Assembly: GCA_001414345.1 (NCBI GenBank)
Contig: LLCB01000001.1
Coordinates: forward strand, 1 to 64,000
Origin: Hymenoscyphus infarciens
Taxonomy: Eukaryota > Ascomycota > Leotiomycetes > Helotiales > Helotiaceae
Length of the DNA: 64,000 nt
Direction: 5' to 3'
Part shown: positions 10,881 to 20,793 of the stretch, in pieces
Numbering within the stretch: position 1 is the first letter of the stretch
Layout: the number at the start of each line of letters is the position of its first letter
Notes under the pieces: generated by a model
The model's input: the letters and a program-made list of their open reading frames with translations, nothing else
What the model was told of the DNA's origin: nothing
Databases searched by the model: none
Position numbers and translations under genes: made by a program

Positions 10881-11047
10881 TATAATAATAAGGCAGGAGT
10901 AGAGTAGAGAAGTAGTCTATTTATAGTTATTAACACGAAAACTAAAGGTAAAGAGCGAAGACAGCTCTAAACGATGCTAATATACAGGATTCTGCCAGGC
11001 GGTGAGGAGTCACGTGACAGGTCTGAAACCAGAACTGGACTGTTATA
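10881..11047. repeat. Right LTR of the TRIM-like element
   Basis: This is 167 bp and aligned with the left LTR throughout. The terminal TG has become TA and the terminal CA has become TA, both transitions. It is followed by the CTTCT target duplication. Confidence 0.85.
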
Positions 11048-11082
11048 CTTCTATATTTCTACTAAGACTCTATATATATATA

Positions 11083-11711
11083 TAGCGTTTTAGATTTCCC
11101 CGCCTAAACGATCCTAGGCATTAGGATAAGAACGGATACTCTCTCTCTTTAGAATATAATAGGATAGGATAACTTTACTTATAGAATATAATAGAAGAGG
11201 AAGGATAATTATAAAAGAAGGATTAGAGTAGCTAGGAAGGTTAAAAAAAGAGGCTAGGAAGGGAGAGAAGAGTAAGTAGTATAGAATAGGAGTAGCTAGG
11301 TAAGGAAGAGTACTCTTAAATAAAGTAGGTTAATTTATAAGAGGGCGATAGTACTAAATATAGAACTCCTCTTATAAACTAACTCACTTTACCTCTTATA
11401 AACCGACCTACTTTACCTCTTATTAACCTACTTTATATACTTCTATAGAATAATATATAAACTTTCCTCTCCTCTCTGCTAGGCATAGAAAGGAAATTAG
11501 CCTTATATATAAGTAGAAGAGATAGGCGTGTTAAAAGTATAGGATTAGAAGAGATAGGCGTATCGAAGGCTAGAGATAGGATATAATAGGCTAGGAGCAC
11601 TTAAAAGAGGGGATATAATAAGAAAGGATAGCCTTAAAAGTGAGGAAAGGCACGGATAGGAACCTTTAGAAGGATAGGAGTACTAATCCGGCTAGGAAAA
11701 CAAAAACGCTA
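11083..11711. mobile_element. MITE family B, copy 1
   Basis: The element begins TAGCGTTTTAGATTTCCCCG and ends with a complementary AAAACGCTA, inserted in a TA-rich microsatellite. It has no coding capacity. The full length matches the element at 32111-32749 (shared start TTTCCCCGCCTAA, shared blocks ATAGAATA and GAGTAGCTAGGAA, shared end AAACGCTA). The copies differ at many sites, so the family is old or RIP-affected. Confidence 0.75.
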
Positions 11712-11929
11712 TATATATATAAGTGTCTATTTTCTTCCTAAAAGGTTTACAGAGTAAGAAAGAGGGTATAGAGCTCTTATTAGCTAGATATAATAACATA
11801 TATTATTATTAAGTAAAGAGGGAAAGAGTGTCTAGGTAAAAAGTTTTTTTCTAAAAACACACAGTTTATAAAAGATCGTCAAAAGAGAAGCTTAACTCGC
11901 AACTCACTGTAGCCCTTTGTTCCAATTTC

Positions 11930-12000
11930 CAATTTCAAATCCTTTGGAACAATTAACCTTGATTGTTTCAAAGCACCTGGGTTGACACTTTAAATTGCCC
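11930..12000 (-). repeat. Short dispersed repeat, copy 1
   Basis: On the minus strand it reads CAATTTAAAGTGTCAACCCA, then GGTGCTTTGAAACAATCAAG. This matches segments at about 44162-44240 and 58591-58680. It lies directly outside the right end of the TA-flanked element. Confidence 0.5.
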
Positions 12001-12157
12001 TTGATCCTTGGAATAATTTCTTTGAATTACCTAAAAAGCTGGCACAACGAGGGATAGACAAGGCAGGTGCTAACCAGGGGTATTTACTGCTGCATTTCCT
12101 GTCCATCGCAAGCCAATATTCATTCCGATTCCTGACACAAAGAAAATAGTACCCGAT

Positions 12158-12424
12158 ATGATGGCAAGCCACCCCTCTCATCAAAAACGTGGCGCCCGAA
12201 AAGTGGCTGTAAAATGGGGCACTGATCTTGCGGACTCCTTGGGTATGGAATCTTTTATTGAGGCTTGGCTCGCTGGTAGAAAGCTATATGAGAAGCGTGG
12301 AATTGTCTCTGTTCCCGAGGAGTATATTCATGTTCCAGCACCAGTTCCTGAGAAATGGCAGGGAAGACCGGGAGTTGGTTTTTATTTTTATGAGAGGTGG
12401 GGAAGATGCAGACTGGAGAAGTGA
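12158..12424 (+). pseudogene. C-terminal stub of a GNAT acetyltransferase
   Basis: The frame of 88 codons reads ASHPSHQKRGARKVAVKWGT, then ADSLGMESFIEAWLAGRKLYEKRG and VPEKWQGRPGVGFYFYERW. HQKRGARK matches the acetyl-CoA pyrophosphate-binding motif (Q/R-x-x-G-x-G/A) of GNAT N-acetyltransferases, and GRKLYEKRG the C-terminal helix and strand of fungal family members. The N-terminal half of the fold is missing: only about 250 bp separate this frame from the transposon end at 11909, and I find no N-terminal exon there. I infer a relic truncated by the island, although a badly spliced short gene cannot be excluded. Confidence 0.6.
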
Positions 12425-14025
12425 AAGAAGGTTTGTGACATAAGTTTTTGCTTTGTCGACACTTCATATCGTGAGCCACAGCTTAATAGGAAAACTACAC
12501 TTGATCTTAAACTTCTCTATTCTTATAAGAAAAACTTCGACAGGTTAATATAAAACGTGCCATATTACTCTACAGTAGTGGATTTTGATTCACTAAAATT
12601 CAAACTCGACCAGAACTTGAGATATTAAAATGGGTCGGGTTCAATTCGGGCTCCACCAAAACATAGGTAAGGCCACAAAAGCTCTACATTATATAAATGG
12701 TGTCAAATAAATCACTATAATTCAAATAAAAAACCTGATCTTGAAGACCTCAATGCGTTAATAGTAGCAACAACGAAAGCTAACATATCAAATAGATAAG
12801 AATCCAGGACTTCCCTCCAATCCGCGTTACAACAACTATCTCTTGTTCACGCCAAAAACAAAAGTTAAAAAACAAACACTGCTAGAAAAAACGTTAGTTT
12901 AAAAAGTTTAAATAGCTCTAACAGTTCACAGAGTTCAAAGTGCTCTAACAGTTCAAGCAGTTCTAATCAATTTTGAGTAAGTAGATAATATCCTTCCCTT
13001 CTGTCCTGCGAGGTCTTCAAGATTGGTTTTCTCTTTTTGTTATATTTTCGGCGATTTTCCGATTGTTCCAACGAATATATACAGAGAAGCAGGCATTACT
13101 CTACAAACACCTACTTGCACCTCGATTATGAGAAGCGGTCTAGGATAATCAAAAGTATTGTTTGAGTGGTCTAGGAGAATGAGAAAGTCGGTTTCTTGAT
13201 TCTCCCAACCGCTCTTAGTCAATACTTGTAGATAGAGCCGAGTAATGAGAATTGGGGTGTTCGGGAGTAATGCTCGTCTAACAACTCATGAAATGAGGCA
13301 TACAAAACATACGCCTCCAAAGAGCATGCAATGCATTACTATGGAGCTCTTACGAAGTTCATTTTCTTCCACATTGTACCGTCCCATACTGATGCAGACA
13401 GTGACCAATCGTTGCAGAGTAATTTCCTGAAAGGTGTATGGAGGACATCCCCGATACCTTCCAAGTTCGAGAACAATCCATCCAGTTTGGCCGAGGGAAA
13501 CCAAGAAACCTTTATCGAGTTGGGCAATATGATTGCTTTACAAGGCGGAAATAACGAACGTTCAAGCTCACAAGCCTTCACAAACAATAAGCCTCCTTTA
13601 CGATAAGAGAAATTTCAAATCGGGGTGACTTGGAGAAAAGCTTTGAGATGGTGCCTAGAACACAATGCTACCCCAAGTGCTAGAACCTAACGAGGCTTTT
13701 ATTAGGCGAAACATTGTTTAGCAATTCTTGCCGAGCAAGGAGCAAGGGGTGGTCAAGGAATAGAGAAAAACTCGAGGTGACCATCGTGACTACCATTTTA
13801 GACGAGGCTGAAACTCAAAACTAAGACAAACTTTAGCAAACGGCAAGGTTTGTCTCGTTAAGTAGCTTCGCGGATGCTTGGACGGCTGGACGCACCTTCC
13901 CGAGGAGGCTGGTGAGGCTACAACGGTACACGCGCCCGCTTCACCTGTTTACTTTTCCACACCTCCGCTCTACTTGTCACAACCACACCAACACCACCGA
14001 AACCACCGCCATTGCGCCCGTAAAG
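12425..14025. other. Gene-free spacer
   Basis: 1.6 kb with only short frames lacking codon structure. Near 12905-12975 there is a loose repetition of GTTCA/CTCTAACAGTTCA motifs. Nothing else is supportable. Confidence 0.5.
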
Positions 14026-16423
14026 ATGCCTCCAGGACCACGTCGAGATCGCTCACCATCGTAAGTCGACTTCCTCTTAGCCGATCTTGGAGAGCAAAAA
14101 AAGACTGACGGTGCATGCAGGCCAGAGCGATTGTTTGCGAGAGTATGGGAAGAGGATGATGTTGCTTTTCCAATTCCACCTACCCCTGCACCTTCGACTC
14201 CACCAGCACTTGCCTCGCCAGGATTGTTAATTGAGATCGATGATCAACCATTGCCGCCAGCAGCTCGAATTCCAAATTCCGTTTCCGCTCCAGTACTGGC
14301 CACTTCAAGCGCTAGACCCTCTCCATCGGCTGTACCGTTCCAACCTACAACTACTCGCGACCCAGGTAAGTACTTGTCCAATTTTGTGTTTGGGGTTTTC
14401 GTTGACTTGATCGTAGCTCTTATACCTCAACGTGCAGCCGTCACTCCCCGCAAGGTTTCTACTCCTGGAACGCATGGAGCTGCACAAAATGGCAGCCCGC
14501 ATACTCTCCGCAATGACGGCGCTCCCAAAATCATAGGCTCCCCTTCCGGATTTCAACGACAGAATGGCCCTACCAGCATGACTCCCCAACGCCGACCCCC
14601 AGGTTTAGTCCCAAGACGGCATGATTCTGAATCTCGATTGCCATCTGGAAAGGCACACTTCCCAAAAGGCCCTGGTTTGGAAACAACACGAGAAGCCTTA
14701 ACAGCTAAGCATAAGAGGGAGAAGAAGGAAAAGGAAGAAGCCCTTCTTGTTGAACCATCAGAGGACTCCATATTTGCCGCTGCAGTATGCATTCAACCTC
14801 GACGTTATGGCAATTTGCTTACAATTTACAGGGTATCTATCTATGGCCAGACAAAGCACAGCTACCCAGTCAACTACTAGGTTTGCAATTGGAGGATCTT
14901 AACCACATCAGATTTCAGTACAGCGTCCACATCGCTTGGAAGAAGGACATGAAATCATTGGTAGTCATGGCGCCTAGAGGCAAAAACGCTCAAGAACACG
15001 TTCGAGATGCACTTGCTGCTGTCCAACAGGATTACGAAAATGCCAAAGCGAGAACCAATTTAGCTGCACCACTTTACGTTGCGGTCCCTCCAACTGTTGA
15101 TGCCATTCGCACAATTGTTAAGCCAGAAAAATATGGAACCGACGTGACAATGATTGAGCTACAGGGAGAACCCTATTCCAAACAGAGAGCCGCCGTTTGG
15201 AAAAAGGAGCGTGCATCGATGATCAAAGATGGACAAAACGAAATCAAGGCTCACTTGTTGAGGAACCTTCGAGCATTGGCTCCAATGAAGGGATGGATGC
15301 GAATGCGAGTTAACTTTGGACATCTCAACATTACACATTACCCTAAACACTTCAGCCAGGGAAAGTGCGACTTCAAAGGTTTCTTGGAAGTTTTCAAACA
15401 CCCCCGAGCCCAAGCCGGTAGGAACTCCCGCCTCACCCCGTTTTGTGTGCAATGAACAAAACCCGCTAACATTCTGCAGGTGCTACTTTTGAGAGAAAGT
15501 AGGTCGAATCGAATATCTTCCTTTGGTTTTACTCCGCTAACCATATTCCCTGCTTATAGACTCCCCAATCCTCTGTCTGCCCTAAGGTTGAAGAATGGAA
15601 TCGAGGCAATGCCAGAGTTTTGCTCTATATTCGGTGTTGCTTGGCGCAAAGAGACTGTCGTATTTAAAGAGTCGCTCTGCCTTTTCTTCGAAACAGGACA
15701 AGGAATTCCCCTCCGACTTGAAATGGATATGGACTACAACGATATTGGAGGTTACCAACCGGGAACGATCAAATGCTTCCGTAATAACCGGAGAAACAAA
15801 CACTTGGAAATCCTGAGTTGTGATCCAGAAAAGTGAGCATTCTAAGAACAGCTTTTTTTTAAAAAGTGCTGCTAACAACCACACACAGGCATATTGATTG
15901 GGCTCTAGAACTCATCACAGATAACATGGTCAAGGACCCTGAGCCGGAGTGGGAGAGCTACATTAGCAAGTGCATCGCCACGGGTGAACCGCGTCATGAT
16001 TCCCTTGGACTTCCATACCCCGCCATCATGTTAAGATATGACAACAAGATTCGCATCAAGACGGCTGTAGTACGAAGCAAGGTTTCATACATGTTGGCGA
16101 AATCTGGCTATCACATCGATCTTACGATATATCGGGAATGGTATAGTACTAATGACCAACCAAACGCTACCCTGGAACCGGTTATCAAGGCAGGAGTATC
16201 GATGTACCATCCACAATGGGACAGTGAAATGTTATCTATTGAGGAAACTACGATCCAGCGATTTTGGGATGATCAACTCAGTCAACTGTTCGACACGGGT
16301 CCAAGGGAGAGACCAGGTCACGTAATCGATCACTTCCTCGGAGAAGTTGATTACGTTGCAGGACTTTTGAGTACCGTATGTTACGATGACTTCAGCGATT
16401 TGAAATCGTCGCGCTCTTCTTAG
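14026..16423 (+). CDS. Conserved fungal protein of unknown function (679 residues)
   Basis: Seven exons: 14026-14060, 14121-14365, 14438-14784, 14832-15417, 15480-15498, 15560-15832 and 15889-16423. All junctions are GT-AG and the total length is in frame. The first 210 residues are Pro/Ser/Arg-rich and look disordered (starting MPPGPRRDRSPSPERLFARV). The rest looks folded, with GIYLWPDKAQLPSQLLGLQL, LVVMAPRGKNAQEHVRDAL (reminiscent of a KH-type segment), RMRVNFGHLNITHYP and RIKTAVVRSKVSYMLAKSGY. I take it as one of the conserved filamentous-fungal proteins without assigned function; an RNA-binding role is only a guess from the KH-like segment. Exon 5 is 19 nt and contributes ATFERK. The start is set by the short first exon and the SPSPERL join. 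Confidence 0.8.
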
Positions 16424-16610
16424 GACCTCGGCTTTTCGGAAATCCTGATCGCCATATACGACACAATTCCCCATCCTCTCAGGCCAGGAATCTTGATGCC
16501 ATTGAAATCGTTTCAAGGATGTAACTGAGCATTCTTGAGCATGGAGTTATGCTTGCCTATTTACCGTGCGTCGGTCCCTTCTTCTTTGTACATATTGCTC
16601 GCCGGGGATA

Positions 16611-17415
16611 TCATGATGCAGAGGCAGAGGCAGAAGCTGCAGCATTTTGCGCCATGACTTTCTGACGCAGTACTAAAAAATGTTAGCATTTGCCCATTAA
16701 GCCTGAAATCCGTGATACAAACCATCTTCAATAAGTCGTAAACCATCGGTCTTCTCCTGAATGATCCTCTCCAAGGCCTTTAAATTGGTCCCAAGCTCCT
16801 CGACTTTACCATTATAAAATTTATTCGCATCCTTGGTGCTCTGTAATTCCCATCAGTATCTACCCCGTCCCACAAATCTAAACTACGAACCTTCTCAACG
16901 TAGAACCCTGTGCCAACATCCACAATCACATTATCTGCATCTGCCAAGGTACCCGGTACATAAAGCGAGGCTGTGAGGGGTACCAAAATCGGCTTTCCTA
17001 CAATTGCCTCCAGTATCAGCAAGCATATCCCTGAAGAGTCCTACAGCCTTTCCCTTTCTTCCAATTATTATGTAGCGAAGGGAGCGGGTGGCATGCGTAC
17101 CTTCAACCTTCCCACTGACGCCTCCCGCGATACTTCGTAGGCATTCTCTGAATCTGGCTTGGGCGGCGCGGAGTTGTGTGAAGGAGTTTGTGAGGTGGGT
17201 GAGTTCGTCCTCGAATTGTTTCTTGACTTGGGAGAGTTGCTGGACGGAGAGGGCGGTGATGTCCACTGTTGAGGGTTTATGTTAGCTTGTGAAGCTTTGG
17301 AGGGGGAATGATGGTGGGGAAGGAGGGAGGTTAAAGAGTTGGGGTTTTGGGAAATGGTATGCGGAGAAGGGCGAGAAGAGTTTATAGTACCTCCTTGTCC
17401 TTTTGGGGATGACAT
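16611..17415 (-). CDS. GIM5: Prefoldin subunit 5 (Gim5)
   Basis: Five exons on the minus strand: 17391-17415, 17101-17265, 16891-16997, 16723-16840 and 16611-16672, giving 158 residues, the usual size for the family. Recognisable blocks are [20 protein letters not shown] (N-terminal helix), [12 protein letters not shown], then [20 protein letters not shown] and [14 protein letters not shown] (the beta-hairpin body), and [17 protein letters not shown] with [15 protein letters not shown] (C-terminal helix). It ends in an Ala/Ser repeat. Prefoldin is the cytosolic hexamer that passes nascent actin and tubulin to the CCT chaperonin; subunit 5 is one of its two alpha-type subunits. The start codon is fixed by the conserved short first exon. 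The gene is convergent with the 679-residue protein gene. Confidence 0.93.
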
Positions 17416-18206
17416 TTTGGTTTCCTTTGGCGTGGTTGTGTTGTGGGTTGGGAGGGACAAGATGTTGGGGTTTGGTGGATGAAGCTCTCCAAAAATGAAC
17501 CTTGAAGAGTGGTCACGTGCAAAAATACACCTATCACCAAAGTACTTGAAGTGGTGGAGGAGTTCACTTCAAATTAACATGTTTTGGTGAATCAATCGAA
17601 GATTGAACGGAGGTCCTTGGTTGGTTCTTTTTGTGAAACGAAAATTCGACCTTTTTTCTCATAGGCTTTGCTCCAAGTACACCACCTCCTTTACTTTGCT
17701 TATACACACTGGTCTAAGATAATTACCTATATTGTCCGAGATGGTTTAGAAGAATAAGAAACTCTAACTCTTCATTCTCCTAACAGTTTAATATTCTGAG
17801 TTGTTCCAAAAAATCCTTAAGACAATGGAGAGATGGGTGTACTCGGAGCAAAGCTCAAGACTCTTACACGCTCTCCAAAAGCCTTTAACACGCCTAATTT
17901 ACGTAGATAATTTGTTTATATTTACTACCAAGTTGATGGGACTGAAAGCGCAACTTTTCTACAAGACCTTTCAAAACCCGCCAAGGTAGTGCTCCTAGTA
18001 ACACATAAACTCCAACCATCAACAGAACTCCCATCACTCCCGAAAATTCAAAATCAATAAACGCCGACCAAGCCATCGCCATTCCCATGGTGCCAAAAAC
18101 TGGTATCTCCATCACTCCCACCACATACATCAAACTCCTGAAAACATCAAAACACAAGCTCCTAAACCCCATGACGAAAGTGGTCGTCTCCAAAACCCAA
18201 AGCCAT
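17416..18206. other. Spacer with a possible C-terminal exon of the next gene
   Basis: No independent gene is supported. On the minus strand the frame at 17894-18292 encodes two hydrophobic stretches (around PVFGTMGMAMAWSAFIDF and GVMGVLLMVGVYVLLGALPW). It may be a downstream exon of the gene at 18207-18857. Confidence 0.35.
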
Positions 18207-18857
18207 TCAAAGCTGTCCACTAATCTCCAAGTCCTTAGTCCTACCACACAACCCCTCAACATCAACACCCTCAGCCCAAGTCCCCATCCCATTCATCAAA
18301 ACATCAGACCCATGACCCACATAACTCATCTCCCCACCACTTCTCGAACTCTTCATACTTTTCTTGCTCCCACTTTTCTTGCTACTTGGGCTCACCATCA
18401 TCGAACTCTGGGCTGTAACAACCACATCTTGAGGCAAGAAACGAGTGGGAGTTGGTTCTTCACACTCCATCTCAAGAGCAATAAGAAATCTCCGCATCTG
18501 ATAAGACATATTCTGTCTAGAAACCGAAGAACGACGATGTTCCCGCTCATTCTGCCCACCTTCCGGACCAAGAGGAAGGAAATTGTTGGCGAGATTCATG
18601 TTAGGTTCCTTGTTCTCTGGTCCTTCTGGACTAGGAACGCTGCGTGAAGAGGAAGCGTAGGAATCAGGTCTGTAAGGAGTCTGCTCGAATGAAGGCTGGT
18701 CTTCGCCACCGTTGCTGACCATTGCAAATTCGACACAGCTGCAATTGTCATCGTTGCGGACGGGTGGGCGATCAGCGGAGAGAGTTTTGTAGCAAAAGGG
18801 ACATGTGTATTCCTCGTAGCCGAGGGAAGTGTTGTCGAGGTTTTGTTGATTGGCCAT
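18207..18857 (-). CDS. Hypothetical protein with CPFC...CSC motif
   Basis: I do not recognise the family. From ATG at 18857 the frame encodes 216 residues, beginning MANQQNLDNTSLGYEEYTCP. There is a possible small zinc site, CPFCYKTLSADRPPVRNDD followed by CSC. A Ser-rich low-complexity middle contains RRFLIALEMECEEP, and a basic Ser/Lys stretch follows. An alternative ATG at 18935 would add 26 residues but lies across a GTAAGT that may be a 5'-UTR donor, so I prefer the inner start. The C-terminus is uncertain: splicing from the GTATGA near 18360 into the hydrophobic frame ending at 17894 would replace the last residues by a membrane-like tail. Confidence 0.45.
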   Translation of the reverse strand: MANQQNLDNTSLGYEEYTCPFCYKTLSADRPPVRNDDNCSCVEFAMVSNGGEDQPSFEQTPYRPDSYASSSRSVPSPEGPENKEPNMNLANNFLPLGPEGGQNEREHRRSSVSRQNMSYQMRRFLIALEMECEEPTPTRFLPQDVVVTAQSSMMVSPSSKKSGSKKSMKSSRSGGEMSYVGHGSDVLMNGMGTWAEGVDVEGLCGRTKDLEISGQL

Positions 18858-20793
18858 GATGTTAACGAAGGGGTTGCGAAATGCAAGATGCCTTGAATGG
18901 TCAATTGGAGCTGATGTACTGAGAGAGGATGGCACTTACATTAGCGCTGGTTGTGATTGTGCAAGGATGGTGAGTATAAGTACAGAAGACAGGATGGCGG
19001 TTGGAAGGAAACGCTATCGAGGTATGTGGGACAATTAAAGACGAGGGGTATGGGTATATGTAAAGATTTCTCGAACTGAATTGGTACAATTGATATACAC
19101 GCACTGGAGACGATGTTGTAAAGATATAAGGCTACAGATTGAATTGAATTTTGGAATGTAAATGAAGAGAAATATTTGAGAAAAGTGATGAAGGGGACCA
19201 TTCCTTATAACCTTGGTCCCATCCACTGAGTAATCTACAAAAAGATTGTCCAGTGACCGCTGCAAGTCTCGTAAGCCATCCGATGATCGGACTTGAGATA
19301 GAGATTTAAGGCCCCTGCCATGGTTGCATCATTACGCCCAACTAAGCAGCGCAACGCAGTAGTTTTTGGAAGACATGAGGGGTCCCGTCAAAGCTTCTCT
19401 AAGCTCCATCAAATCGGAGTTGGACGGACCAGGGGGTAGCTATTGAAACATCATCTATCAAGGCCAACCAACTTCGGTAGCCTTGTTTTTTTGGGGCCCA
19501 AAAGTACCCACTGCAGCTCTAAGTCGGCTTTGGTTACACGAACCACGACTGAGTTTGTGACCCAGCGTCGGCAACGTGCTTGCAGCTCCCAAATCCTGCA
19601 TCATCTTGGATGCAGATGTGACGCACAATTGATGTAACGTGCATGTGAAGAAGTAAGGGTTTGGAATGGAGGTTGTTGACCGAGTTTCCACTCTCATCAA
19701 CGAGTACCTCGTTTGGATCTGAGGTGTTGCTAAAGATCTTGATAAATCGCCATATCAAAGGGGTATCAGTTTTGACAGCTCACTTCGTACCACCAGCAAG
19801 TCGTAAAGACTATGGAATGGGATTTGGAAACCCCTCCTCGAAACACTTGATTCTGAGGATGGTCATTTTCCGGCAGATGTCTCCGATATCGTCATCGAAA
19901 GCATTTGGATATCAAAATGCAAACCCGTCTTCTAAACAGCGAAAGCTTCGCTGGGCAACTGCTGTTATCCCTTCGTTTCCCGTCTACCGCGAAGAGCCGC
20001 AATGTGGTTGGGTAACCACGGCTTAAGCGAACGGAGCTCAAGGGCCGAAACTCTCTCCGCTGGATGACTGCCCGCCTTACCAGATATGTACATCGGATTT
20101 CTGTTGATGCCCTGATCAATCAGTCAATTCAGCGAAAAAGAAAAATAAACGTTTGAGGGGAATTCTGAGATCCTATTTGATATCTCATATCACGGGGGGC
20201 TCCGAACCCCGAGAATCTGGTACATTTCTATACCAAAGAGGGGTTAAGCTTACAAGGCGGACATGTGGAGACTCCACAACACAGCCTTATTTCCCTCCGA
20301 CTTTCGCAGTACCTTCAGTACTTTTCGTCTCAGGAGATTTGGCAGAGCTTCTTGGGCCGACTCCCATGAGAACGTGTACCGTTTATAGGACGTTTATGAC
20401 GTTTGGGAACCAGTTTGGGCTGTGAAGTCCATCAGATGATGGAATGGCAATCCGCAGTCGTGGAAATGGCAAATCCCAGAAGTCAACAGCGTTGGATGGG
20501 TCCACAAGACTCCACATGTTCGTTTTGACGCACAAGGTATAGAGCTCCACTGCTTCTAGCTGGCTTCTTATTCTCCGAAGGCGACAGGCCTCTGCATACC
20601 CGATCGTTTTTAAACGAAGTTGATTGGTGAAACCCCCGTATCTATTATACAAAAGGTGAGAAACTACTCAAAACAACCACTCCCAATAAATTGTGTTAAA
20701 CCATAAAACTCCAACATACCTACACTATGATGATTCCCAGCCCGGTGAACTGTCCCCGAAACGCCATACATACACCAATGAATATCCCTTCGA
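18858..20793. other. Gene-free spacer
   Basis: 1.9 kb with no gene I can support. A short stretch near 19810-20030 translates to a plausible-looking but stop-broken frame (DSEDGHFPADVSDIVIES) and may be a relic; I could not assign it to a family. Confidence 0.4.

Larger units (their letters stand above)
9924..11047. mobile_element. Short LTR element (TRIM-like), non-autonomous
   Basis: Two direct 167-bp repeats flank about 790 bp without coding capacity. The first repeat begins TGTAATA and ends TATTACA, the inverted TG...CA ends of an LTR. The 5-mer CTTCT directly precedes the left repeat (9919-9923) and follows the right repeat (11048-11052), a 5-bp target duplication as left by integrases. 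The size (1124 bp) and lack of gag/pol fit a terminal-repeat retrotransposon in miniature. I could not find a convincing primer-binding site. The interior holds two short tandem arrays, near 10205-10265 (26-bp period) and near 10695-10775 (a repeated GTCCGCAGACGCTAGAGAG). Confidence 0.85.
9662..11909. mobile_element. TA-flanked inverted-repeat element, copy 1, hosting two insertions
   Basis: The left end reads CAGTGAGTTGCGAGTTAAGC (from 9662). The right end (about 11845-11909), reversed, reads CAGTGAGTTGCGAGTTAAGC as well, and similarity between the arms extends about 70 bp with small gaps. The element is flanked on both sides by TA (9660-9661, 11910-11911), the Tc1/mariner-type target duplication. 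Removing the LTR element (9924-11047 plus its 5-bp duplication) and the MITE at 11083-11711 leaves about 485 bp, so the original was a non-autonomous MITE. A second copy of the same family lies at 28688-31081; both share the internal landmark TAGCTAGAAAGAA and a GCGCTATATC/CCGCTATATC block. Confidence 0.8.

Noticed and set aside
12640..12660. GGTTCAATTC reminiscent of a tRNA B box
   Set aside because: No matching A box or cloverleaf arms could be drawn around it.
19640..20120. Possible gene relic with HFPADVSDIVIES
   Set aside because: Short, interrupted by stops, and I could not assign it to a family, so it is only mentioned in the spacer entry.
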